Shown here piece by piece: positions 1-9,754 of a stretch of 64,000 bases of DNA (its first letter is position 1; every line of letters begins with the position of its first letter). A program made the position numbers and the translations under genes. The stretch comes from Russula earlei (Eukaryota; Basidiomycota; Agaricomycetes; Russulales; Russulaceae): positions 186,001 to 250,000 of the forward strand of contig JAGFNK010000014.1 of assembly GCA_025769875.1 (NCBI GenBank), in the 5' to 3' direction. The notes under the pieces were generated by a model. That model worked only from the letters and a program-made list of their open reading frames with translations. It was not told where the DNA came from and ran no database searches.

Positions 1-1329
1 AATCACACCTCAATACAACCGAATTTCCTGATCTGTGGGATAAGATCAAGAGATGGGTACATACAGATGATCAGGCCAACTTTCTGCAAATCTGGGAGGA
101 GATCTCCACTGATCCTCAGGTCCCACAAAGTTTTGTGAACTACCTTGGGTGTGAATGGATGCCTGTGGTCCATATGTGGTCCATGGTTTTCCAGAAAAAT
201 TGGCATATCTTTGAGGAAGGGGACACAAATATGTTGATCGAAGCGTATGTGTTCCAACTGATCCAAAGATAAGATGACCTAATCATTTTTTAGATATCAT
301 CACATCCTCAAATCACACTGGCTCGATGGCAAGCGCAATCGGCGGATCGATCAAATCTTATTTGTGCTAGTGCATTGAATGGTGCCATATAACCAAAATA
401 GGCATGAACGTCAGCAAGTCGGGCTCGATGGTCGGGACCTGGCGGCTGACAGGGGTCGGAAACTTTTCGCCTGCGCCGAGAGCATATCACAAGATTCGAT
501 TTTGCAATTCGATGAGATCTGCTTTCACGTCACTTCACAATCCCGGTCCGGCGAGTTTTACTCAATCGATCTGATGAAGTCAACTTGTGATTGCACAGAT
601 TATCCACGGATTAGATTCTGCAAACACATTGCAGCAATCTACATCCACTTTCCCCACCTCTGTCCTGAAGAGAGCACCCAAAAAGCTCCCACAGAGAATG
701 CAAATAGATCCCCTGACCCACCATCCCCATCCACCAGGCCAAGGGAGAGCCTAGTATCTCTCTCACAGGAGATCATATCGTTATCACGCGATCTCGCATC
801 TAGGCTTGAGGATACTAATCAATCAGCGGAGATCGTCGAGGCCGCCCGGGCCGCCAAATACAGTTTGGCAGCCGCAATTAATATAATTCAAGGTTTCAAG
901 GTCTTACCCGATAAAGAGGTAATTGCGCCCAATCAGCATACGTGGACGGAGACAGCCGAGCGTATGGGTGTCAAACAGGGCCCAAAACAACGGACCAGTC
1001 TCCCCGACGCGCGGGGACTTACAGCGCAAAGCATCGGCGTCGCTAAGGGAAAGTGCCGCCGTGTTCACGATGATCTGTACACCAGGGGCGAACGGTCAGG
1101 CAAGCGCGCCAAGCCCGATGCAACATCTGCTGCCGCGAATGCGCGCATGCGTGCCCTCAGGGAACCGCCGTCTCAAACCCCCCTCCCTCGGAACCCCCCT
1201 CGGAACCCCCCTCCCTCAGATGCCACCACCTCCCTTGCACCATGTCCCTTCAGACTCGCACCGCCGCCTATTCTAGCGGCCTCATCTTCTGCTGATCCTT
1301 ACAATAGAAAATCTTTATTTGTATTGTAA
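1..1329 (+). pseudogene. MULE-type transposase C-terminal part with SWIM zinc finger, broken
   Basis: The frame is open from the left edge, so the gene begins outside the window. The first part contains a WxxxF-rich MULE-like block ending in a TNMLIEAY motif. A GTATGT...TTTTTTAG intron (245-293, 49 bp) joins this to a HHILKSHWLDGKRNRRID block. The SWIM finger CxCx8CxH lies at 586-633 (CDC...FCKH). A Ser/Pro-rich tail with a conserved-looking TWTETAERMG segment follows. A TGA at 376-378 interrupts the otherwise continuous frame just before an ATG, probably a former CGA codon. The product would be a DDE transposase of Mutator type, or a domesticated relative; only the region after the catalytic core is visible. 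The SWIM motif is certain by pattern, the MULE assignment is likely, and loss of function is inferred from the stop. Confidence 0.72.
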
Positions 1330-1473
1330 TTTATTTTCAAGATACATAATAAATAAGTCATTAAATAAGTGATTTAGAAAATACTTTGGTGTCATTTACA
1401 CGCGTGATTGAAGCCCCGATTATCTTGCCAACCCAATCACCTTTTATAGTAATTTTTGATCATCTAACCACCG

Positions 1474-1709
1474 CTAAAAGTACGCAACTTCATCCGGACG
1501 GGCTCTCTTCCGAGCCGACTGCAGCGGCACACCATGATTCCCAGCCCTGGGGACACAATCAATTTGGCGAGCCAAGTCAAATTCAAGGATGCAAAAGAAT
1601 GAAGAGGTGGGGCATACGTAGTGGGTGTGGCGGTCTCCACAGGAAGCGCGAACGACGGAACGATGCCCACGGCGAGGCAGATAATGGTAAAAACAGTGGA
1701 AATTCGCAT
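1474..1709 (-). CDS. Putative small secreted protein (one intron)
   Basis: The frame starts at 1709 with a typical signal peptide: MRIS, then a hydrophobic core (ICLAVGIVPSFALP) with a likely cleavage site after the ALP region. The same N-terminus (about 17 of 23 residues) recurs in the gene at 5638-5966 on the other strand, so the two are paralogues. A GTATGC donor after the PTT codons and a TCCCCAG acceptor would remove a stretch of about 70 bp. This gives a protein of roughly 55 residues ending in a basic tail (SARKRARPDEVAYF) and a TAG at 1474-1476. Without splicing the frame runs on to 1464. No known domain is present. The signal peptide is clear, but the splice model and expression are inference, and it may be a decaying copy. 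Confidence 0.42.
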
Positions 1710-2579
1710 CTTGTTATGACTGAGATCGGAGATTTAAAATAAAAGTTGTGGATTTTGTGGAGCAGAACGGAAGGGTAGAATATGCAGAAAGTTGTCGGTT
1801 ACCGGCACTAACAAGAAACTAGGAAGGGGAAGCACAGGTGGAGAGAATGGGAACTACAGTTGTTGGCATTATATGTACACCTTGGCAGGTCCCACTCATG
1901 GCTTGCCATCAGTAAAAGCGACCAGGATCAGGAGGAAGATATGAGAGCATACCATGATGTTGAGACGCAGTCGAGACGGACAGGTGGGCAGTGGTTGCGC
2001 GACGGCCGCGACTTCCCCGGGTCCACGCATATACATATATGTGGTGTCATCAAATCAAACATCGCGGAGGCAAGAGGCGCGACTCACAATGGGTTTAGTG
2101 ACTTTGAAGATTCACTATTCACTCTTCCTATTTATTCATCACATACTTATGGTAATCATATCATCTAGTCACATTTATAGGTGAATCAATTAAATTAATG
2201 CCGTTGGTTATGCCAACTGAATATAAGTGATATATCATGATGTTGATGCATTGATATAAAGCTGCGAGCGTGTGGTTGTTGATGGCACCTTCCGACGTGT
2301 CAATTGCTGGTTGAGGCAGAGCGGCGAATGATGACAGCAGTGCACAACTGATGGTGGTAGTTGTTTGATTTTTTATTTAAATGTTCAAGCGACGAATTAG
2401 CCGAAAAGGCCGACGATTCGCCTCAAAACCATGTTTCATTCCGTTGGCCCATCTCAGATCACAACCTGACGAAGGTCTATGACCGCTGGCCATACTAGCA
2501 AGGAGGGTTGCAGCTGTATTGACGAGAAGACTAGTGATACAACTGTGCGCATTTATAATACATTCTAGAATCGAGTGTT
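1710..2579. other. Intergenic, no supported gene
   Basis: Only short frames without recognisable motifs or convincing splice structure are present. An AT-rich stretch just upstream of 1709 (GATTTAAAATAAAAG on the plus strand) could be the promoter of the secreted-protein gene. Confidence 0.5.
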
Positions 2580-3681
2580 TTACTGAGGAACGGCGAGCTT
2601 ATTCACGAGCAGATTATCCGCAATGATTTTATCCTTCCAAACTCGTTCAACTTCGCCGAGATCCCATGGGGCGGAGACAAACCTATGACCGATGACATGA
2701 GCGCTAGAATGGAGCTTCGCAGGCGTTCACATACCTGCCACTTAAGTAATCTGCTTTCCCTGCGGTGAGATACAGGATGGTTGCGGCCGGAAGTGCCACA
2801 GAGTCGACAGTGTCCAGATCCACGCTGGCTTCGGCAGCGAGCTCCGTCTCGACCACACCGGGATGGACAGGGAAGACTTTGATGTCAGGGTACTCAAGAG
2901 CAACATACTCAGCGAAACGGTTGATGGCGTGCTTGGACGTGCCATAGTCACTCATACCCCGGAAACGGTATTGTGCCCCGACAGAAGTGAGTATGACGAT
3001 GCTGCCCTTGGTCTTTACTAACTCCGGAACGGCAAAGCTACGCAAGACTACGGTTCAGGTGCCGAAAACCCGACAAGGTACGGTCAGACTTGAAATTTAC
3101 GTACTGGGTGTAGTTATAGCAACCCCGAATGTTAACTTCCAGGACGTCCCACCAAGTCGAGGGATCCTTAGAAGCAAAGTCTGGATAGATGAATGTCAAA
3201 CATGCGTGGGGCTCAATTCCCTTGCGAGACCCACGTTTGTCCACGGGGCGGACCATGGCTGCATTGGCCACCAGGATATCGAGTCTTCCAAAGCGAGCGA
3301 TCGTGGCCGCGACAGCTTCCCCAGCACGCTTAACGTCGCGCACGTCAGCGACAAACGTTAGGACACCGGCATCAGGAACCTCGCGGAGGACCGCATCGCG
3401 AGTGGCGTTGAGAGTCTCCTCCTTGCGAGAGACGAGAGCAAGGGAAGCCCCAGAGCGGGCATAGTGCAACGCTGTTTCGAGGCCTATGCCGCGAGAAGCA
3501 CCAGTAATAAGGACGACTTTGCCTTCGAAGGTCTGCGCAGCATAGTGGACGCGAGGGTCGATAGTCGGGTAGACGCTGCAGACATACTTAGGAGAAGTGG
3601 CAATTCTAAGTGTCAATGTAACACGAACTCGTGATGGTTCACAACTTTTAGGTCTTCATCGGCTCCTAGTATTCGAGACAT
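2580..3681 (-). CDS. Short-chain dehydrogenase/reductase (classical SDR), 4-5 exons
   Basis: NAD(P)-dependent oxidoreductase of the classical SDR fold. The cofactor motif TGASRGIG, the ADVRD acidic loop, the NAA motif, a serine in VILTSVGA and the catalytic YGTSKHA (YxxxK) appear in order. Start: ATG at 3679-3681, then a 53-bp intron (3576-3628) that restores the frame into VYPTIDPR. A 67-bp intron (3038-3104) joins NYT to HFAVPELVK, and a 52-bp intron (2683-2734) joins LSGR to FVSAPWDLGE. The stop TAA is at 2580-2582. A further in-frame 54-bp intron (GTGGGT...ATCCAG) between PVDK and FASKDPS is likely, because the intervening residues are not SDR-like. The predicted length near 310 residues is normal for the family. 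Substrate unknown. The gene looks intact, and there is no signal peptide, so it is probably cytosolic. Confidence 0.86.
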
Positions 3682-3967
3682 TGTGATGGAAGATGGGTTC
3701 TGGATTCCTTAAACGTGGGAATGAGAAGGGCTGGTTGCTTGTGAGGTCGTGGGCCACAAGACGACGGTTTATAAATCTCTGCCAGAGATATGTCAAGGGC
3801 GACATCATGACCAATCGGGTCCGAGTCCTGAACTTGAGACTAAGAAAGGAATGCGACTCGACTTCGACGGACGAGTACATTCGTAAGAACTTATCCAATT
3901 AATAAGCACTCTTACAATGTTGCTTACAAAAGTCGATTGGGCCCTGTCAGGTACGGTATACCCCTTG

Positions 3968-4457
3968 CTAAATAACACCAGACTTCAGGAAACGGGGAAA
4001 ACATTCAGCCACACTCTCGGATGTCAGTGTGGATGTATAAGGAGCAAAGATCCGGTGCGGAAACCTCCAGAGAGGGCTGGGATGCTCTGAAAGAAGTATT
4101 TTCTTTTCAAATAGCCGCTCGGAAATCACACCATAGTCACCACGCCGACGACCTCGACTGAAATCTGGATGTGCAGTGTCATACAGCGGAAGTTGACGAC
4201 TTTCGCATGATCTGTCACGCTCCAGAACCAGGCAACCCATCAAGGGTGCTCTCACCTTTACTTCCACGAGACGCGAACCATGCACTCTCTCGTTAAGCAT
4301 ATAGGGAGGGAATTACGGGTTCGTTCGGTGAAGGTGAAGCCGTCCGTCTCGATCTTGAGTTGATATCGAATTCGATGATTATCATGACGCGAGGATGCCC
4401 AAACCATCCTGATCTGGAATTCGCGGATGCGGACAGAGGGAGGGGGGCCGACGATAG
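3968..4457 (-). pseudogene. Unrecognised coding-like remnant cut by the inverted-repeat element
   Basis: On the minus strand a protein-like sequence reads from the left end of the 4460-5471 element into this segment: VRIREFQIRMVWASSRHDN, then QLKIETDGFTFTER. After a frame change near 4310-4280 it continues with SRLVEVKVRAPLMGCLVLE and ends at FLKSGV near 3968. The composition (charged/hydrophobic alternation, few repeats) looks coding, but no family was recognised. The frame change cannot be explained by a normal-length intron (only about 30 bp is available), and the 5' end is missing at the transposon boundary. I read it as a gene fragment whose upstream part was lost or displaced by the insertion. 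It could also be a chance frame. Confidence 0.3.
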
Positions 4458-4459
4458 TA

Positions 4460-4481
4460 CTGTACCAATTAAATCAATTCG
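4460..4481 (+). repeat. Left terminal inverted repeat
   Basis: Twenty-two bases, exact reverse complement of 5450-5471, preceded by the TA duplication at 4458-4459. Confidence 0.9.
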
Positions 4482-5449
4482 TCACCCTGTGTGACCTGTG
4501 ACCTCCCTGACGAAATAATGGTTTCGTCAGGTTGGGTATTTTGTTGTGACCTGCAAAACATTTTCGTCAGGGTTACAAAATTTGGAATTTTGCGTAATTT
4601 CAACGCGTCGCGACGCTGTACTGTAGCGAGTCCGGGGACGCGCGAATCATGCTGACCGGTCCAAGCGGAAAGAGGAGAGAAGGGGGGGGGGAGCAAGTGG
4701 TTCGCGCGACTATTGAGGCTTCTTGCTTTTCTCAGGCAGGGGTGATTGGGCCGCAAAGAGGGATCCTTATTCACTGCGCTACTACAGAGTAGCTAGGGTT
4801 TTTATGTATAGGACAGTACAAAGGAGAATATGAAAGGAATCAGAGGACCATGAAAGGGAGGGAGAGCCATGAAAGGGAATCGAGACTGGTCAAGGCAGTC
4901 GAGGCGGTCATGAAAGGCTTTGAGACGCGAACGCGTCGAGTATGCTGGGGCGTGGCGTGCGCGCGTGGTCGGTGGCGAGGACTGGGCAATATGGTCGAGG
5001 TCTTGACGTCGGGTGTGAGGTCGTCGGCGTGCGGTCAGCGGCGAACGGCCTGGAATCGAGTCTTGCGGGCGTGTGGCATACGCGTGGTCGGTGGCAAGGG
5101 CTTGATGTTGGGCGCGAGGGAGGTGACTTGCGCGTGCGGTTGGTGGCAAGGGGTGGGCGAGCTGGCAAAGGAGAGGAGGCGTCACGTCGTGTCGCATCTC
5201 GTTTCCGCACGTGGTTCTGGCCACTCGCACATCTGTTGCCATGATGATGCTGATGGATCGGACGTGGAATGATGATAATAGTACTATCTATTCCAACGGA
5301 GACTTTCGTCATCAGAAAATGCCCTTGAGCAATTTTAGGACTTTTTGAAAGCATTTTTGTGACCAAAATATGGTTTCGTCACTTGGCTCTGGGACCTGTG
5401 ACATTTGTGACATTTCGTCAAATCAGGTAGGCCTGTGACCTGTGACCGG

Positions 5450-5471
5450 CGAATTGATTTAATTGGTACAG
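5450..5471 (-). repeat. Right terminal inverted repeat
   Basis: Exact reverse complement of 4460-4481, followed by TA at 5472-5473, which is also the first two bases of a TATAAA box. Confidence 0.9.
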
Positions 5472-5477
5472 TATAAA
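5472..5477 (+). promoter_or_regulatory. TATA box of the secreted-protein gene
   Basis: TATAAA lies 161 bp before the ATG at 5638. Its first TA is the target duplication of the adjoining transposable element, so the element directly abuts the core promoter. A pyrimidine-rich stretch (CAATTCTCTCCAGC) follows at a plausible start-site distance. Confidence 0.5.
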
Positions 5478-5637
5478 GCCAATGGCCGCAGTTACAATTC
5501 TCTCCAGCTGTACTCCCATCCATTCCATACTCGCCGGTGCTGGTTGCCGACGATATTTCTACATTATATACGCCACCGTCTTGTTCAGACTTGGGCGACT
5601 TAGATCCCAAAATCCACATTCCCACTCATAAGTGACA

Positions 5638-5966
5638 ATGCGCGCCTCATCCGTTTTTGTCACATTCTGCCTCGCCGTCGGCATCGCCCCATCGTTCGCG
5701 CTTCCTTTAGGTACACCCAGCACTTCGGGTTCTCTTTCTTCCAATGAAGTTGACTTGACCTTGCAGACATAAGAAGCCCGGATCTAGTACTGCACACAAG
5801 GGGGAATGCAATTTCACAGAAGAAGGACGACAAACAGGGTGAAACGACACCGCCCGAGCGGTCACGGTCACGGTCATCATCATCCAGGCGGTCACGGTCA
5901 TCATCACGGTCGTCCTCGTCATCACTTGACAACATTTTGTATGAGATTCAGAACAAACCATACTAG
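5638..5966 (+). CDS. Small secreted protein with Ser/Arg-rich tail (one intron)
   Basis: The signal peptide reads MRASSVFV, then a hydrophobic core and APSFALPL; it is closely related to the signal peptide of the gene at 1709. Exon 1 is 5638-5710, a 56-bp intron (GTACAC...TTGCAG, 5711-5766) follows, and exon 2 continues in frame from 5767 to TAG at 5964-5966. The mature part is about 70 residues: a polar start (DIRSPDLVLHTRG), an acidic/Thr section, then a run dominated by Arg and Ser, ending in LDNILYEIQNKPY. No cysteine pairs or known domain. Transcription probably starts from the TATAAA at 5472. Secretion is predicted; the role is unknown, and effector-like use is only a guess. The aspartate-rich frame on the opposite strand is a shadow of the Arg/Ser codons. 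Confidence 0.62.
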
Positions 5967-6308
5967 GTGACCTGGTTTTGATCTGTAGTCTCTGTCCACG
6001 TAATACTTGGTGTTTTCATACTTATTCTATATTGAACATGTAGTGTCACTATTTTTGTGAGGTTGGTATTGTAGCAAGCCCAAGAGCACACTTGGGTTTG
6101 TGTGGCTGGACTGGGAACCAGAGTCTCCTGAGACTGAGCAAATTGGCACTTGAGGCACAACTAAAATGATAATAGCAACTGGAAATTGTTATGATCCACC
6201 CAGATGGTGAATGTGTAAGGAAAAGCCTTGACTCAAGAATATTATGCTAGACCCTCTCCATCAGGTAGGAAAATCAGTCTCTAAGGCCTCACTTCATGTG
6301 CACAAAAT
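5967..6308. other. Intergenic, nothing recognised
   Basis: AT-rich sequence after the secreted-protein gene. No frame with recognisable features; it marks the left edge of the transposon island. Confidence 0.5.
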
Positions 6309-6532
6309 GTTATGATTTGTCTCCCTTTGGCTTGTCACTAACCCTCTTGATCCCTTGTTACTATTCTCACACCTCACCCTTGTCCCCTTGGTTACATTTC
6401 ATCCCTTGATCCTGAGCTCTCCCTGTCAATTCATGTTTCACATGTATTGTTTCACTTTCATCTTTTCAATTGTGTTTCATCTATTATGTTGACCCCTTTT
6501 TGCTACTGGTCCTAGCTTTGCTTACTGTTCTG
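6309..6532 (+). repeat. Truncated LTR fragment related to the solo LTR at 29415
   Basis: Starts TGTTATGATTTG and tracks the first part of the LTR at 29415-30078, with shared segments such as TTTCATCCCTTGAT and a run of GTGTTTCAT-like units. Similarity stops near TTCTGCT, where copia RNase H coding sequence begins. It is a 5'-end LTR piece joined to another element. Confidence 0.45.
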
Positions 6533-6534
6533 CT

Positions 6535-6990
6535 GGTACTCTGACTCTAGCCTCAGAGACAATGCAGATGACTTTTGTTCCACCTTAGGCTATGTCTTCC
6601 TACTATCCAGTGCTGCAATCTCTTGGTCATCACACAAACAGAAGACTGTTGCCCAGAGTACCACTCAAGTCAAATATATGGCATTAGCTGATGCAGCTAA
6701 TCAAGCCATGTGGTATTGGAGCTTCTTCTCCAAAATTGGCTACCAGATCTCTGATCCAATTCCACTTCATGGTGATAACAAAGGTGCAGTTGATCTCATG
6801 CTCAATCCAGTCACCAGAAGATGATCAAAACATATCCCTATCAAGCATCAAGCCATTTGCCAATATATCGAAGATGGACTAATCACACTGATCCATACAC
6901 CTACAGGAGAGATGCTTGCTGATGGTCTCACCAAGCTGCTTGCTCACACGTTGCTTTGGACCTTCATCAATGGTTTAGGTCTCCTTTGAT
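6535..6990 (+). pseudogene. Copia-type RNase H remnant
   Basis: The frame reads YSDSSLRDN, then GYVFLLSSAAISWSSHKQKT, VAQSTTQVKYMALADAANQA, HGDNKGAVDL, SKHIPIKH and MLADGLTKLL, ending at a stop near 6990. This is the classic C-terminal RNase H order of a Ty1/copia polyprotein. One TGA (6822-6824) replaces the codon before SKHIP, where the family normally has Arg. Everything upstream of RNase H is missing. A purine-rich GGGGGAA and an LTR start follow immediately, so this is the 3' end of a copia element different from the one at 8606. Confidence 0.85.
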
Positions 6991-7022
6991 CTGATCTACC
7001 AACTGTCCTAATCATGGGGGAA

Positions 7023-7498
7023 TGTTGAGATCAGCACTGGCCTGAGCCCCAGGTGCATTGTGATGCAATCACAACTCTGATGCATTGATGTGTCAGATCA
7101 CCCAGACCAGGCATTACCAGCTTTGGCTCATACACTGCAGCATGCATTAGAGACACTGATAAGATGATTTAGAACAATTGGTAGCTAGTTACCACTGATC
7201 CTCGGACATACATAGTGATCCATAATGGTAGTTAGCTGTACTGCACTTGGTGGTCTCAGGTACTTAAGAATGCCACAAAGCACATAGATCACTTCAGTTT
7301 TGTATCAACCAAACTGAAGTGAGTACTTACTCTATGATATCTTATCACTCTGTACTGATAACATGTTGTAGCTATTGTCTGATAGGTACATATTTAATAT
7401 CAGTTTTGTATCAACCAAACTGAACTATTGTCTGATAGATTGGCCTGTGATCTTATCATCTGCTGCTATCTAATCACACATACTGCATATCTTCAACA
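7023..7498 (+). mobile_element. 3' LTR of the truncated copia element
   Basis: Begins TGTTGA and ends TCAACA (perfect inverted ends), preceded by a purine tract GGGGGAA just after the RNase H stop. Length 476 bp. It contains two copies (7293-7318, 7400-7424) of an imperfect palindrome built on TTCAGTTTTG...CAAACTGAA and two copies of CTATTGTCTGATAG. The matching 5' LTR is not in the window, so no target duplication can be paired. Confidence 0.75.
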
Positions 7499-8327
7499 AA
7501 ACCTGCACACCCCAAAATAAAGGCCAAATGGTCCCACCCAACACCACTGCCCTCAACATTATTAAGTGGCATTCTGGCTTTCAGGTACTTTGTTTCCTTT
7601 TCACTTTCTTTTTTTCTTTCCTTTTCTTTTAGCTACTCAACTTTGGTCTATAAACATGTACCTACAAGTAGGCTAGTCTACAATAATAGAACCTGAATTC
7701 TATTATTCTGAGTGTCCCTGCACATGTTCCCTGCCTTTAACAGTAACAGTGTCAGCCTTCTCAGCATCACAGTCAAGCCCTTGGATTAATTTAAATATTA
7801 TTTATTTTGATGTACTTTACTCTTGAATACACCATTATATACATTAGGAATTGTGATCTGCATTTGGAAAACTTGTGGAGTCAATGGGAATTGCCTTGAG
7901 GAGTCAAGTTGGTGGGGCCCTTGCCTTTTCTGGAGCATGACAGATCACATGAGAAGATGTCAACATTTATCACACCTGTGACCAGGGTGTGACACAGGTA
8001 ACCCATGGGTATATTTGCTGTACCCATACCTGTACCTGTGAACACCATACACATATGGTGTTGGGTATGGGGTTACCCACTAAATTCATGGGTTACCTGC
8101 AATATGCATGGGTTTTCATGAAACCCACTCCAGTTGAGATGTATTCAGACAAACAAGGACATTATCACAGACACAAAAACTTAACTGCTGATTCAATCCA
8201 CTGAGCTGCTAAACAAGATGGTAGCTACAGATACTTAAATACAAAAGTGCTACTGTAACCCAACTGCAAGTCTGAGAGTGCAAGGTGGTGTGGCAATGAA
8301 GGGGCAAGATGCTATGGGTGCAGTGAA
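7499..8327. other. AT-rich non-coding, short inverted motifs
   Basis: No gene. At 7988-8110 GGTAACCC / GGGTTACC and ACCCATAC-type motifs recur in both orientations. Similar ACCCATA and TGTGACA words recur at 33780-33950, which suggests a shared decayed repeat. Confidence 0.35.
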
Positions 8328-8530
8328 TCAAGAAGGTGGGTGCACTTGCAACATGTTATTGTGTTGTTGTGCCAGAGAGGGTCCCTGCTTGAGGGGATGA
8401 GCAATTGAACTGGCACCTTTCTTGATATGTTTGATGCTATGCCCAACTGCTTTGGCACTAGATCTGACAGCCTGAGATAGAGAGGATGTTGAGACTACAG
8501 TTTGGAGAGATGAACATGACAATTTGGCCA
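8328..8530 (-). pseudogene. N-terminal fragment of a probable DNA transposon protein, interrupted by an LTR
   Basis: The minus-strand frame reads AKLSCSSLQTVVSTSSLSQA, then SSAKAVGHSIKHIKKGASS and AHPLKQGPSL, with a stop at 8328. The apparent ATG uses the first base of the LTR at 8531, so the original frame continued across the insertion point to sequence now at 25006. The Ser/Ala/Lys-rich start resembles N-termini I associate with basidiomycete hAT-like transposases, but this is from memory and no catalytic motif is visible. It is probably the host element into which the older LTR inserted. Confidence 0.3.
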
Positions 8531-8605
8531 TGTTGAACCAGAACCCAAACAGATCAAAGAAGGCAAAGACCTTCATACAAGGTTCAAGATCTGCTCAGAG
8601 ATGTT

Positions 8606-8988
8606 TGTTGAACCGGAACCCAAATGGATCAAAGAAGGCAAAGACCTTCATACAAGGTTCAAGATCCATTTAGAGATGTTATATGTTAGACAGAACTTTA
8701 GCATATGCGCTTATGGCAATAGGGTTATGCATACTACACTATCTAACAATATGCAGCCTTATGCTGTGTCTCGAACATTTCCACATCATGCGTCACTGTG
8801 TGTGCAATATAGTGGACACCTGTAGTCACCTCTTTTGGACTTAGGAACAGCCCTGGGTCATAGAGGTATAAATACCATACATGTAGATGAGTATATAGAT
8901 CGCTCTACACCCCAATATCACTTGAGCATTGGCACAACCTCTAAGGTGGGTTGCTTGGCCTGTTAGCTGTGCTCTATGCTGCGCAACA
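8606..8988 (+). repeat. Copia 5' LTR
   Basis: TGTTGAACC...CGCAACA, 383 bp. Contains GAGGTATAAATACC (TATA box near 8865) upstream of the probable transcription start. Confidence 0.92.
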
Positions 8989-9000
8989 GGTTATGGGCCC
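8989..9000 (+). promoter_or_regulatory. Primer binding site matching the anticodon arm of initiator tRNA-Met
   Basis: GGTTATGGGCCC follows the LTR's final CA with no gap. It is complementary to the anticodon stem-loop of initiator tRNA-Met (GGGCCCAUAACC), not to a tRNA 3' CCA end. Drosophila copia is known to use such a half-tRNA primer. The match extends into the next bases (TGC), compatible with the D-side of the arm. Confidence 0.7.
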
Positions 9001-9156
9001 TGCAAGCCATGCACCTTCATTGGCTGCAATGATGGTGAAGCATCCCTGAAGCCTGCATGCTGCAGCAAGCTAGTCTACCCTATGGGGAGACTATGTTGGC
9101 TTGTTTGAATACAATACTCTTACTGATGACCTCTAAGCCCCCTTCTAACAGCTATT

Positions 9157-9754
9157 ATGTTCTCATCTCAACCCTCTGCCCCTGTTGTCCCCATCCTTGA
9201 TGGTGCAAACTATAGTATTTGGTCAAAGGCTATGAAAGCCTACCTCATGTCTGTTGGACTGTGGGGTTATTGCAATGGTACTTTTTACATGCCAATCGTC
9301 CCTCTCCTTCCCCAGGTGCCTCTTCCTGAAGAGATTGCTGCCCAAGCTGCCGGTCAAGCAGCTTTGAAAGAATGGAACAAAGGGAATATGGCAGTTGGCC
9401 ATATGGTCCTTAGATCTAGTGTTGCAATCCAACAGGATCTTACATCCTTGGATAATGCCGAAACAATTTGGAATCACCTTGAAACCCTTTATGGTATGGT
9501 GACCACCACTAGTGTCTATAAGGACTTCAAAGAAGCCATTTCCATTCACTTAAACCTGAGCCTTCATCCTGGCCCACAATTGGATCAGATTCATGCTGCA
9601 TTCCAGCACCTTACTGCATCCTCCCTTGTCATCCCAAACACCTTACAGGTGCTCATAATGCTTGCTGCCATTCCCCAGAAATGGGAAATGCTCATACACA
9701 TCATCACTCAGAACTATGCCCAAGCGCAGCAGGAAAGGGAAAGGGAAAGGCAAG
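9157..9754 (+). pseudogene. Copia gag, N-terminal part
   Basis: Starts at ATG 9157 after a leader of about 160 bp. The protein opens with PILDGANYSIWSKAMKAYL and continues with VGLWGYCNG, then AETIWNHLETLYGMVTTT and AFQHLTASS. This is the arrangement of copia gag (UBN2/DUF4219-like), in which the GxNYxxWxxxM motif opens the domain. The frame is cut after the QERERERQ stretch by the gypsy LTR at 9755. The residues after that in the open frame come from the LTR and are not gag. The rest of gag resumes at 19231. Confidence 0.88.

Larger units (their letters stand above)
4460..5471. mobile_element. 1.0-kb MITE-like DNA element with perfect TIRs and TA target duplication
   Basis: A perfect 22-bp terminal inverted repeat occupies 4460-4481 and 5450-5471, starting CTGTACCAATT on each inward reading. 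Each end is flanked by TA (4458-4459, 5472-5473), as in Tc1/mariner-type insertions. Subterminal regions carry repeated GTGACCTGTGAC and TTTCGTCA motifs on both sides. The centre (about 4940-5180) has three imperfect GC-rich repeats around GCGTGGTCGGTGGC. No transposase is encoded, only chance frames, so this is a non-autonomous element. The superfamily is inferred from the TA duplication alone. Confidence 0.8.

Noticed and set aside
5660..5935. Asp/Arg repeat frame on the minus strand
   Set aside because: Shadow of the Ser/Arg codons of the secreted-protein gene on the plus strand.
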